A DNA stretch of 64,000 bases from Plumapathes pennacea (Eukaryota > Cnidaria > Anthozoa > Antipatharia > Myriopathidae), in NCBI GenBank assembly GCA_964036295.1, contig OZ038469.1, forward strand, positions 5,720,067 to 5,784,066, written 5' to 3'. The notes under the pieces are model-generated. The model saw only the letters and a program-made list of their open reading frames with translations. It was not told the origin of the DNA and made no database searches. The translations under genes and the position numbers were made by a program. Each line of letters opens with the position of its first letter. The first letter of the stretch is position 1. Positions 23,860 to 56,245 of this stretch are shown here, piece after piece.

Positions 23860-23949
23860 GACTTCTATTAAACACGACCCCACAAGCTGATGCTTAAACT
23901 CTTATCGTGTTTAAATAAAGATTATCGTATCGTATCGTATCGTATCGTA
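23860..23949 (+). mobile_element. Possible LINE tail with (ATCGT)n repeat
   Basis: AAATAAAGATT is followed by about five ATCGT units (to 23949), the usual form of a truncated non-LTR retrotransposon end. No reverse transcriptase sequence is seen upstream. Confidence 0.35.
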
Positions 23950-24717
23950 ATGATTTAGTGGACATTTCCGTTGCAGTAAGTTTGAACAGGCCGCTTTCAT
24001 CGTATGCGATGAACTTGTTAGAGCCAACTTAGTTTAGCATTTAACATAGTTTCTCGGTTTCCTTCTTTCAGTTTCGTTTCTCGTACAGTTTGTACAAAAT
24101 CTGGTCCCGAAACGCTCCATCCACTTTACAAGGGAGCTATAAAACAAAACGGGCAAACAAAACAAAAAAAATTTGCGAACGCAGTATTTCAGTTCCAAAA
24201 GAAGGCTATTTTAGAAAATTTGAATGGTTCCCATTTCCGAAACAGTTAATTTCTAGCTACCCTAAATCGCACTATATTATGAAGAGAAAGAGATAACATC
24301 AGATCTACATTCTGCAGTGCAACAACGTTTCGGATTTGTCTGAGTATGGATTAGGGCACTGTCTGCAATTATACTTATTGTTCTAGAAAGTAGAATTGTA
24401 TCGTTAATCAAAGAAGGCCGCTGACTTCTTGTCATCATATTTTGCAGATCGCTGATGTACCCGAGGAGCTGATTTGATGACATAACCTGACGCGGGCTTT
24501 TATGCCTGAGTATAGGGCATCATTTCCATTACATTTTATAAGAAAGTATCCACAAAGTAACAAAGTAACTTGCTCAGTCATTTTTGTTTTTGGTTTTTGT
24601 TTTGATTTGTTTTTTGTTTGTTTGTTTGTTTGCACGCTAATTCAGCACATTCGTGAATATTTTCAACTGATCCAGCCATTGTTCAGGCGTAACTTGCTAC
24701 ACGCGAAAATAAACCCA

Positions 24718-24943
24718 TTCACGGATTTGAATGCATGATGGGTAATCAAGGGAAAAAATAATTTATTTTTTATTCGCTTTTCTGATCGGTGAAACTTCGG
24801 TGTACTTCGATTTGTCACTTGAAAGCTTTCAGTGGTTCTAGATTGTGAGCAATTTCACTATTAAACCGAGATTTCTCGCACGCGTCGCCGCCATTTTTCT
24901 TTGTTCTTGCCCTGATTACCCATCATGCATTCAAATCCGTGAA
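24718..24943. mobile_element. MITE with near-perfect 34 bp terminal inverted repeats
   Basis: Left arm begins TTCACGGATTTGAATGCATG and the right arm is its reverse complement, with a one-base length difference at the inner side. It is about 226 bp, non-coding, and lies directly downstream of the CEBPZ stop codon, abutting its likely polyadenylation signal. Confidence 0.85.
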
Positions 24944-24946
24944 GGA

Positions 24947-24952
24947 TTTATT
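24947..24952 (-). terminator. Likely CEBPZ polyadenylation signal (AATAAA)
   Basis: AATAAA on the minus strand 47 bases past the CEBPZ stop codon. It is a canonical hexamer, but no cDNA evidence is available. Confidence 0.5.
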
Positions 24953-24998
24953 ACACAAAGCAATCGTTAGATCAATAATTTTTGTCCTTTTCATTCAC

Positions 24999-48454
<23,456 letters not shown>

Positions 48455-48539
48455 CTTGGATTGAAACACATGGACGTGCGTCTGCGAAAAAGCTGGTCAG
48501 CAGTACTAGTTTCCAGGGTTCTGTTCGCTCATATTCAAG
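48455..48539. promoter_or_regulatory. Bidirectional CEBPZ/IPPK promoter with mirrored YY1-like motifs
   Basis: Only 85 bp separate the two divergent start codons. Each start codon lies inside AAGATGGCGG: minus strand at 48449-48457, plus strand at 48537-48546, so the motifs face outwards. AAGATGGCGG is the core of the known YY1 consensus often found over the start of housekeeping genes. No TATA box is seen. A shared promoter is a strong inference from spacing; factor binding is not shown. Confidence 0.75.
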
Positions 48540-50069
48540 ATGGCGGGTGATGGCACGGATCGCCTTTTTAGGGAACCTGCTTCGTGGAAGTACCGAGGGG
48601 AAGGAGGCGCGACACTTGTTTTATCCCATCCCCAAGAAAAATTGGTGCTTCGTCTGAGGAAACGCTGTACTCAGTCACCAAGACTGAATACAGATTTTCC
48701 AGATGACAAACAGATCCATAACCTCGATTTTTATGAGAACGTGTTTCGTCCTTTGGGTGGACAGTATGTCCAGGAGTGCAAGATAGTCAACTTACCTGAA
48801 GGGTTTGTGGGGGAAATTAACCGCAACTGTCACGCACTTCGGCCCACGCATCGGCTCGGCATGGAGGCTGATGAAGGTTGTCGAGTTGGTGTTGTCATGC
48901 CGGATTTTTGTCGTCTGTCACCCTCAGGCGAAGTTCCCTTCGTTAACTTAACAGAAAAAGCAGACGAACCTACTTTCTGTGTGGAGATTAAGCCCAAGTG
49001 TGGCTTTGTTCCCACGTCTCGCTGGATAACAGCCGACCACTCCGTTAGGCGCAACGTTTGTCATTACTGTATGCTACAGAAGCTAAAAGTGAAAGAAGGC
49101 AAATACCAAAGGCAAAGCAGATATTGCCCTGTGGATCTGTTCTGTGGAGATCAAGGGCGTGCACTGTATGCACTGGAGTGCCTTGTTGCAGATCCACAGA
49201 ATAACTGGAGAGTGTTCAGAGATGGATCTGTTGTCTACAGTGAGGAAACATGCCAAGAAGCGTTGCGAAGCAAAGGAATATGTTGCTATGAAATGTTTTT
49301 TGAAAAATCTCTGGACTATTCATTTACCCTACCAGAGTCTAGAACAGTCCCTGTAGTGCACACATGTGGTACGATTGGCCCTAAAGGCAAGATGTTCCTC
49401 CAGATTGTGCTACAAATCCTTGTCACTGATTCCATTCAAAGCAAAGAGGGCGAGACATCCTGCAAGACCAGAGCTGATGCTACCCAAACTTGTCAAGGAA
49501 GTGAACTGACTACCAGAAAGAAGTACAACACAGCTGAGTCTGGCAATGGTACTTTTGGGATGGGTGGAGTTTTGTGGCGGCTGTTGTCCATTCAGAAACT
49601 GGATGATCTGGATGTGGAGGGAGTTCTCCCTCTATACCAACAAGTGAATAAACATTTTGATGCAAGATCAGCTTTGGCCGCAGAATTTAATGTGAATGGA
49701 CCATTCACATCGCCAGTGTGGAAAGACATAATCTCACAGTATCAAAACAAAGATACAAGAAGTCCTCAGAGCACAGTTAATTCCAGCTGCATGGTTACAC
49801 TTTTGAACAATTCTGTCCACAAGAGGGACCAAGTGAAAACTGCTGTGCAGAAAATTTGTGAGTTTGCGATTGCAAGCACAGCCAAAGATTGTTCCATTAT
49901 GATCACTTTTCAAAGGGGCTCACAGAAACATTTATCCTTCATTAAGGACATTTCAGGTGTCACATACTGCTACAGCATCAACCTTGTTGATTTAGATCCT
50001 AAAGGATTTGACCGGGTGATAAAATACCATAAAGACATGTGCAAGGTAGTTGAGACATACATTCATTAG
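48540..50069 (+). CDS. IPPK: Inositol-pentakisphosphate 2-kinase
   Basis: Phosphorylates the 2-position of inositol pentakisphosphate to make phytate (InsP6). 509 aa in a single exon (human protein about 490 aa, from a multi-exon gene). Recognised by GEGGATLVL near 20-28 (nucleotide-binding lobe), the family signature EIKPK at 149-153 within FCVEIKPKCGFVP, the Cys/His cluster around CHYCMLQKLKV, YCPVDLFCGD, DLDVEGVLPLYQQV and the C-terminal STAKDCSIMITF. The start codon is the first ATG, in the AAGATGGCGG context shared with CEBPZ. No disruptions are visible, and flanking sequence shows no poly-A tail or target duplication, so an intronless functional gene is the simplest reading. Confidence 0.95.
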   Translation: MAGDGTDRLFREPASWKYRGEGGATLVLSHPQEKLVLRLRKRCTQSPRLNTDFPDDKQIHNLDFYENVFRPLGGQYVQECKIVNLPEGFVGEINRNCHALRPTHRLGMEADEGCRVGVVMPDFCRLSPSGEVPFVNLTEKADEPTFCVEIKPKCGFVPTSRWITADHSVRRNVCHYCMLQKLKVKEGKYQRQSRYCPVDLFCGDQGRALYALECLVADPQNNWRVFRDGSVVYSEETCQEALRSKGICCYEMFFEKSLDYSFTLPESRTVPVVHTCGTIGPKGKMFLQIVLQILVTDSIQSKEGETSCKTRADATQTCQGSELTTRKKYNTAESGNGTFGMGGVLWRLLSIQKLDDLDVEGVLPLYQQVNKHFDARSALAAEFNVNGPFTSPVWKDIISQYQNKDTRSPQSTVNSSCMVTLLNNSVHKRDQVKTAVQKICEFAIASTAKDCSIMITFQRGSQKHLSFIKDISGVTYCYSINLVDLDPKGFDRVIKYHKDMCKVVETYIH

Positions 50070-50182
50070 TCAAGATAGAAGGAAACGGGAAGGAAAGAAA
50101 TGGCTTTGACAACTATCAGGTGTGAAGAGGTTTACAGTTCTTATAGTTGGCCATACACACACTAATTAAATACAAATTAAGT

Positions 50183-50188
50183 AATAAA
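50183..50188 (+). terminator. Likely IPPK polyadenylation signal
   Basis: AATAAA 114 bases after the IPPK stop codon. Not experimentally supported. Confidence 0.5.
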
Positions 50189-50533
50189 GTGAAATGACAA
50201 GAGGAAGAAACAGGACTTGTTTTCAGGTTTACAGTATAATAATAATAATAATAATAAGGTTCGCCTTTATTATGATTGCCCATAATCATTTATTGTAATG
50301 TAGTTCAATTTGTGCACTGTGGTTTTCCCCTGTTACCATTTACTATAGCCCAGAGAACAAGCAAGAGATTAAATGTAACATGCAGGCTCTAATGATGCTT
50401 TGTGAGATACGTAAACTCTCAAAAAGATTCTTAATTAACAGGATACTGAAGGGATACAGTATACTTTTGATCAAATGTCTTTCCCTTTCCAGTCCATAAT
50501 AATGCTTTCTGCATGTGTCATAAGTTTAGTTAA

Positions 50534-50722
50534 CCCTTTCACTCCCAAAAGTGATCAACTTTGATTTTCTCCTTCAGTTTCTTGCCAGAAGTATATCATA
50601 TAGTAAGGAGATCCTGGCTTTTGATACCTTGCTCAGATGATAGCTGATTAGACAACCAATTCTCGCTACATTACTCATACATTTTTCTATTATTAGGCTG
50701 GGAGAATCTGCATTTTGGACTT
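50534..50722. mobile_element. CCCTTTCACTCCCAA element, copy 3
   Basis: Begins CCCTTTCACTCCCAAAAGTG, then TTTTCTCCTTCAGTTTCTTG and GCTGGGAGAATCTGCATTTT; clearly related to 33917-34097 and 56838-57008. Confidence 0.75.
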
Positions 50723-51220
50723 TATAAAAGCTTTTAACATTCTTGTAACAAAGTTATACCTATTGGGTTTTTTTTCACAGGCTCTGGAGTGTGCTTGTTA
50801 GGAGGATTATCTACATGTTAGTGGGTTAGCAAGACTGGAACAACAGATATTGGACACCTTCATCAAGTCCTGGAATGCTGCAATGGAATGGTAATTCATC
50901 AGCTGCTAAGCTGGCACTAACTTCAACAGCATTTTTGACACAGACTATATTAAACTGTAATGTACACCACATGATTAGAATAAGTTGCTGTCAGTATAGG
51001 AGTCTGCATAATTTCAAAAACTTGTGCTTCATCTTTGGTGGGGAATTCCAAACACCTTGAGCCAAATAATAAAAAGCACTCATCCAAAGCAGCCTTGTGC
51101 TTTTCATTGTTCTCTGTGTTTAGAACCCATCATCACCCTAAACCTAAAACACACCCATTGTTGACTGAAATTAAATATATATAATATAAGACGACAGTCT
51201 TTGAACCAGTTGCCACGGAA

Positions 51221-51866
51221 GAAGAACTAGCGGTGTGCGTTGAGCAAGTCACAGTCGAAGAAGAACAAGAAGCCGAATTCAAGAAAAGATTCAGCCGAGA
51301 AGTAAATTTTGGAACGTGGTAAGACCATTATTAATGTATCACGCTTGAGAACTCGGAAATTTACGAAGACGGTAGCGCTCAAATTACTGCAAAATCAACA
51401 TGAACTTTTCGATTCTATCAAAACATTTCAATTCTATTAAAACATCGAAGAACTAGCGACGTACGTCGAGCAAGCCACGGTCGAAGAAGAAGCCGAATTC
51501 AAGAAAAGATTCAGCCGAGAAGTAAATTTTGGAACGTGGTAAGACCATTATTAATGTATCACGCTTGAGAACTCGGAAATTTACGAAGACGGTAGCGCTC
51601 AAATTACTGCAAAATCAACATGAACTTTTCGATTCTATCAAAACATTTCAATTCTATTAAAACATCGAAGAACTAGCGACGTACGTCGAGCAAGCCACGG
51701 TCGAAGAAGAAGCCGAATTCAAGAAAAGATTCAGCCGAGCCGAGAAGTAAATTTTGGAACGTGGTAAGACTATTATTAATTTTAACACACTTCAGAACTC
51801 GGAAATTTACGAAGTCGGTAGCACACAAACTACTGCAAAATCAACATGAACTTTTCGATTCTATCA
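51221..51866 (+). repeat. ~220 bp tandem repeat with exon-like segment, three copies
   Basis: Units start at 51221, 51447 and 51667 (periods 226 and 220). Copies 1 and 2 each contain an open segment EELATYVEQATVEE-EAEFKKRFSREVNFGTW-like, ending at a GTGGTAAGAC sequence that would be a good splice donor. Copies 1 and 2 differ by 6 nt in this segment, which keeps the frame. Copy 3 has a 5-nt insertion (CCGAG) that breaks it. It may be a duplicated exon of an unknown gene or part of a mobile element; the family is not recognised. Confidence 0.75.
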
Positions 51867-52023
51867 AATTATTGAAGGATCTAGTAAATGCATGGGTTTT
51901 AATGTAAAGTGAAATTCATAGATCGTACACAGTGCCACTATTTTGAATAAATACAATTACGTTAATTTGACATGCCGACTGTTGTGTGATTCCGCCCGGC
52001 GTTGTGTCTATATGAAAAGCCGG

Positions 52024-52112
52024 CTCTATAGGTTCTATAGGCTCTATAGGCTCTATAGGTTCTATATGCTCTATAGGTTCTATAGGTTCTATATGTTCTA
52101 TAGGTTCTATAT
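52024..52112. repeat. (CTCTATAGG/TTCTATAGG)n tandem repeat
   Basis: A 9-bp unit repeated about ten times with C/T and G/T variants, giving false Pro-Ile-Glu repeat frames on the minus strand. Confidence 0.9.
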
Positions 52113-52199
52113 GGACACACAGGGACTCTGTAGTTACATATAGATACATAGGGACACACAGGGACACACCCAATATTCAGGACTCGGCTTACACTTAGA

Positions 52200-53204
52200 A
52201 AGAGCCCATAACAAGTTGTCACGCCGCCACAGCGTGCGATGTGCGATGAAAACGAAAGTTAGTTCTTGCAATTTCTGCTAAACGAAACATCTAAGCAGTT
52301 TGATGACAGTTTGCAAATTGTGGGACTCTTAAACTGCTCAAACTTCGAAAAAATTCCCTCGTCAAGACTTACGACGATCTCTTGCACTTTCGACTCGATC
52401 TTTAGTTGCTCTCCAAATTGTGGGGACTGATCCTGGAATCAGTCTGCTGGAGAAAACCTTCTTGGTGGAGCCTTGAGAAACAGCTCTCTTCGAAATGCTT
52501 CAAGCAGACAGAGAAGCGATCACCAGGATTGAAGTTCTTGCGATGAAGTAGCACAAACCGTTCTTCCACATCGCGCACAGCGCTTTATTATTGAGCGAAA
52601 TGTGAAGGGAAATGCCCTCTTTCGGGTTGGACTTGCTGTCGCAGCCCTGCACTACACACCTACCTGGCATGTTGTGCAGTTTTGTTTGAAAATTCCAAAT
52701 TCTACTTCGATTTCAATCAAGAGTTACACGCGCTCTTCTGCAAAACTTCACACTTCCCTTATAGTTGTGATACTTTGCGTTGGTAAGATGACGTCACGCC
52801 GGTCTCTCCAATCCCCACTCGGAATTATCGATTTATTCACGGCTCAAGAAAAACAAAGGTCAAAAAGTGGCACTTCCAAAAATAATTTCGACAAACGGTT
52901 TGGTAGGATTGTTAGTGGTGTGCTAAAGATTGTTTTTGACTGTTTTTAATTGAATTTAAGTGATGGTCCAATTTTGGTCAAAGTACCCCTTTAAGCTAGC
53001 ATCTCAAGGCTGTGAGATGGAGTTATTATCATTGATAAGCAAATCCAGTTTATGTTTAATGTTTAATATCACTTTTCCATTCAAATTACAAAGAGTGAAC
53101 TAATAATATAACAACTTTAACTGTTTGAATGGAGGGAAAGTAGTAGGGGGAACCTCAGTTCCCATTTAAAAGCTACCCTCCTAACATAAAGTTACAACAG
53201 CATG
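52200..53204. other. Spacer between IPPK and PLD genes
   Basis: No supported gene. An open frame at 52602-52949 has no recognisable family and no splice or context support. The two flanking genes converge here, so both 3' UTRs probably end in the 50.1-53.2 kb interval. Confidence 0.5.
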
Positions 53205-55214
53205 TTAAAAAGAAAAAGTTCCAGTGTTATCAAAGTTTAGCTTTTTTGTCTTTCCTCGAGTGTCCACATACACGGCCAGGTAATCTAACAATACTGGTTT
53301 GAGTTCATCTTTTAGGAATAAAGCTGGAAACAACACAATGCTTCCATGAATATTTTTTAATTCTCTCTTGGCTTCTCCCTGGTCTTTTTCAGCCAGACCT
53401 TTGATTTTCATCCAGTTCTCTAGGTCTTTAGAGTTCCATACGTGATCTGTTGGAGTTATTTTTCCATAAAACACGCGTCTATAAGTGTCAGTGTTTTTGT
53501 TAGCCTGATTCCTTATCCCAGTGTAAAAATCCGATGCTAGAGGATCGTCCAACTCATAAGATGGAGCTTCATTCCTTTCTCTGAGCAAACCAAGATGTTC
53601 CTCCAGTAAGCGACAGCGCAGGCTATGGGAAAATTTCCCCACAGGATAGGGCTGGCCATTCATTTTGCCACTTATCATTTCCACATCCTCTACTATCACA
53701 GCTACTTCAGAGTCCCTCCCTCCAAGCATGCTGCGATCATTGATGTTTGCTGAACCTATTAGAGCCATCCGGTCATCCACAATCATCACTTTACTGTGCA
53801 CATAGATAATCTCAATAACGAGGTTTTTGTTCAAAGTGCCATGAGTGCGCAAGCCATATAAACTGAAATAACGTCGTACGTCTTTGCCTTGAATCCCGTT
53901 GCTTTCCAATCGGCTCATAAGAGAGTCCTCACCATTGTAAATAGATGCAGAGGTCCAGTAACTCACAGCCCTCAAGTCTTTTCCACTTTCTGTGTCCCAT
54001 TCTCCTGAAAACTCTGGCTTTAATGGCATAATTATCATTACATGAAAGTCCTCGTCATTTTTATAAGCACGGGTAATCCTGTCAGCCAAGGCAATCACTA
54101 TCTTGTTCTTTACCTTCATGAAATAACCCGACTGTGACGAAATGAAGAATTGGTTCTCAATGTAGATGAAGTGTTCAGCATTCTGGATTGCATGGAGGTA
54201 GGCCTCATAGATGGAGGCTTCATGCGGTTGCCTAGCTGACCATTCGTCTACTGATCGAAGCACCTGAATTTTAAGCTTGCCGCCACTTGGATTTGGCAAC
54301 GTGTGATCAGCATCAGATTTTACTACTTCTTCAATAAATGGTTCAATAGCATTGTATCTTTGAATGAAGTGCTGTGCCACATCAGATGCTGGAGGTCCCG
54401 TGAACATGCAAGCAACATCATGCCACGGCATCCGAGGAACGCTTCTCCTGTCAACATAATCCTCCATTGGTTTATTCAGGTTTGGCCTATTGCCACCCAG
54501 AAATGTGTTACCATAGTCCTTGCCAACCCAGCGAGCATATCTTGCCGAAGCGTCCTCTCCTACACCTCTTTCACACTGTCCATTTTCTTGGACACAAGGA
54601 TGAATGGGGTAATCATCCGTCAATTCATGATTGTGCGTATCCCATCGTCCAAAGCAGAGGTCGATTCCTCCAACGAAAGCAATGCTCCGATCAACCACGA
54701 CTACTTTTTCGTGATGACTCCATCGCATCAAAGTGTGAGGTTGTTCAAGTACATTTAAAGTGTCTGGATGACGAAGCACTCTGACATTTCTGTGTTTCAA
54801 TATTGACTGGGCAAATTCACTCCCTAGGTCCATTTTAGCTATTTTCTTTGACTCCCAGTACAGTAAAATGAAAACTCGAACGCCCTTGTCAGCTTTTCTT
54901 AGCAACAGTTTATCCAGACGCCAGTCCAGACGGTTAACCCCTGTGTCCGGCCTTTTCATAAAGATGTGTGGGTTCATGCACCAATCTGTGATATAAATCT
55001 CCTTCTTAGCGCTAACAACAGCATCGGCAACAGCTGACATGTAGTCTTCCCCGTCCACAAACCATTTAGCGTCGCAGGAATAACGTACCGGTGCAAATGA
55101 GTTAAAGCGATGATGTGGGCGGGTATTTAAATAACCAGAGAAAAGGTAGTACCCTATGGCTAGCAACCCAGTAAATATTGCCGCCAACCAGTAGCAAGCG
55201 TTCAACAGCGACAT
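53205..55214 (-). CDS. Intronless phospholipase D, membrane-anchored short form
   Basis: 669 aa, single exon. It hydrolyses phosphatidylcholine-type lipids to phosphatidic acid, by family. Both catalytic HKD motifs are complete: H168-x-K170-x4-D175 followed by GG at 182-183, and H473-x-K475-x4-D480 followed by GSANINDRSM. The conserved IYIENQFFIS segment at 350-359 between them is typical of PLD1/PLD2-type enzymes. It lacks the N-terminal PX and PH domains of PLD1/PLD2. Instead, residues about 8-28 form a hydrophobic anchor (WLAAIFTGLLAIGYYLF). No disruptions are seen. It is convergent with IPPK and divergent from XRCC3. A gene symbol is withheld because the subfamily is unclear. Confidence 0.92.
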   Translation of the reverse strand: MSLLNACYWLAAIFTGLLAIGYYLFSGYLNTRPHHRFNSFAPVRYSCDAKWFVDGEDYMSAVADAVVSAKKEIYITDWCMNPHIFMKRPDTGVNRLDWRLDKLLLRKADKGVRVFILLYWESKKIAKMDLGSEFAQSILKHRNVRVLRHPDTLNVLEQPHTLMRWSHHEKVVVVDRSIAFVGGIDLCFGRWDTHNHELTDDYPIHPCVQENGQCERGVGEDASARYARWVGKDYGNTFLGGNRPNLNKPMEDYVDRRSVPRMPWHDVACMFTGPPASDVAQHFIQRYNAIEPFIEEVVKSDADHTLPNPSGGKLKIQVLRSVDEWSARQPHEASIYEAYLHAIQNAEHFIYIENQFFISSQSGYFMKVKNKIVIALADRITRAYKNDEDFHVMIIMPLKPEFSGEWDTESGKDLRAVSYWTSASIYNGEDSLMSRLESNGIQGKDVRRYFSLYGLRTHGTLNKNLVIEIIYVHSKVMIVDDRMALIGSANINDRSMLGGRDSEVAVIVEDVEMISGKMNGQPYPVGKFSHSLRCRLLEEHLGLLRERNEAPSYELDDPLASDFYTGIRNQANKNTDTYRRVFYGKITPTDHVWNSKDLENWMKIKGLAEKDQGEAKRELKNIHGSIVLFPALFLKDELKPVLLDYLAVYVDTRGKTKKLNFDNTGTFSF

Positions 55215-56245
55215 CTGTGCACTGAATACAAGCCAACGCGCGTCTGAAACCGAAGGATTCTTGCGGACGCTTGGTCACGCTATATGCCCAGAGCTATGCC
55301 TGAGCGCGTGCATGGTCTATTGTTTATTTTCACCAATCAGAGGCCATCACAGGGAGCCCGATTTACACGATACGATTTTTGTGTACGATTATCGCATGCG
55401 ACCTTCCTACGACACAAATCGCATCGCATGAATCAACTTTACGAAACGCGATTCGTGTAGTAAAGAGGTCACATAAGCGACAGTCGTAGACCAAAATCGC
55501 ACCGTGTGGTGTATCAAGTTACATGTCCACACGCTACCGCCGCGCGCTACTAGATTGTGGTGAAACTTTGTTCGCCAAGGAAATATGTCGTTCACGGATA
55601 AAACCAGTAGTGAAAACGATTTTCAAAGTTGAAGAAACGGACTGGTTGGTCATTTATTTATAACTTACTAACATGGCGGGCTGCCATTTGCCCACTAAAC
55701 TGACGAATCGAATCCGTTTAATAGGGAAATGCACAAAGCTTGGATTCTTGCAACGGAAAAGAGTGCCCAGTGGATATGTAATTATCGATACAAAGGGCGC
55801 AGCTTAAAAAAAGAAAAAATGGGCTCGCTGTGGTAACTACAGAGTTATCAGAACTTTTGGTGGCACCCTACAATGCGCAGTGAAGTTTGACCACCCCTTC
55901 CCCCTGAGTTTTTAATTTTAATGGTTAAAAAATGTCCGCGTAATGAGTTAGTCCCAGGGGGTAGGGGTACTCGGGTAAATTAGTGACTGGTTCCCCAAAT
56001 TTTTAGACCTCCCAAAAAACTTAAAACGGGCGGCCCAGAGCGAAACCCTTTTTTTTTTTTTTTCCTTTTCGACATACGCAAACATTGTTCCAGCGGTATC
56101 CAAGTCAGCGATAGCTCCCATGGTGCTTTGCGTGGTTAACAAAATGGCGGTCGATTTGTAAAATGTTCCTCTGCAAACTGGCGAGCTTTACATTACAACT
56201 ACAAGCCCTTGACGTTCGTACATTGGGTGTACGTGACAAATGGCC
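55215..56245. promoter_or_regulatory. Divergent PLD/XRCC3 intergenic region
   Basis: About 1.0 kb lies between the divergent start codons. Two ATGGCGG (YY1-like) sites lie at about 55674 and 56143, the second about 100 bp upstream of the XRCC3 start. 55360-55520 contains an imperfect inverted pair (CGATTTACACGATACG and AAAATCGCACCGTGTG) that may be a MITE. Specific promoter elements are inferred. Confidence 0.4.

Noticed and set aside
51916..52222. Frames with Pro-Ile-Glu and Tyr-Arg repeats
   Set aside because: They are translations of the CTATAGG tandem repeat; no conserved protein and no splice support.
52602..52949. 115-codon plus-strand frame between IPPK and PLD
   Set aside because: No recognisable family, ordinary composition for spacer, and no promoter or splice evidence.
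54303..54784. Plus-strand frames of 105-151 codons within the PLD gene
   Set aside because: Antisense to a clearly coding PLD frame.
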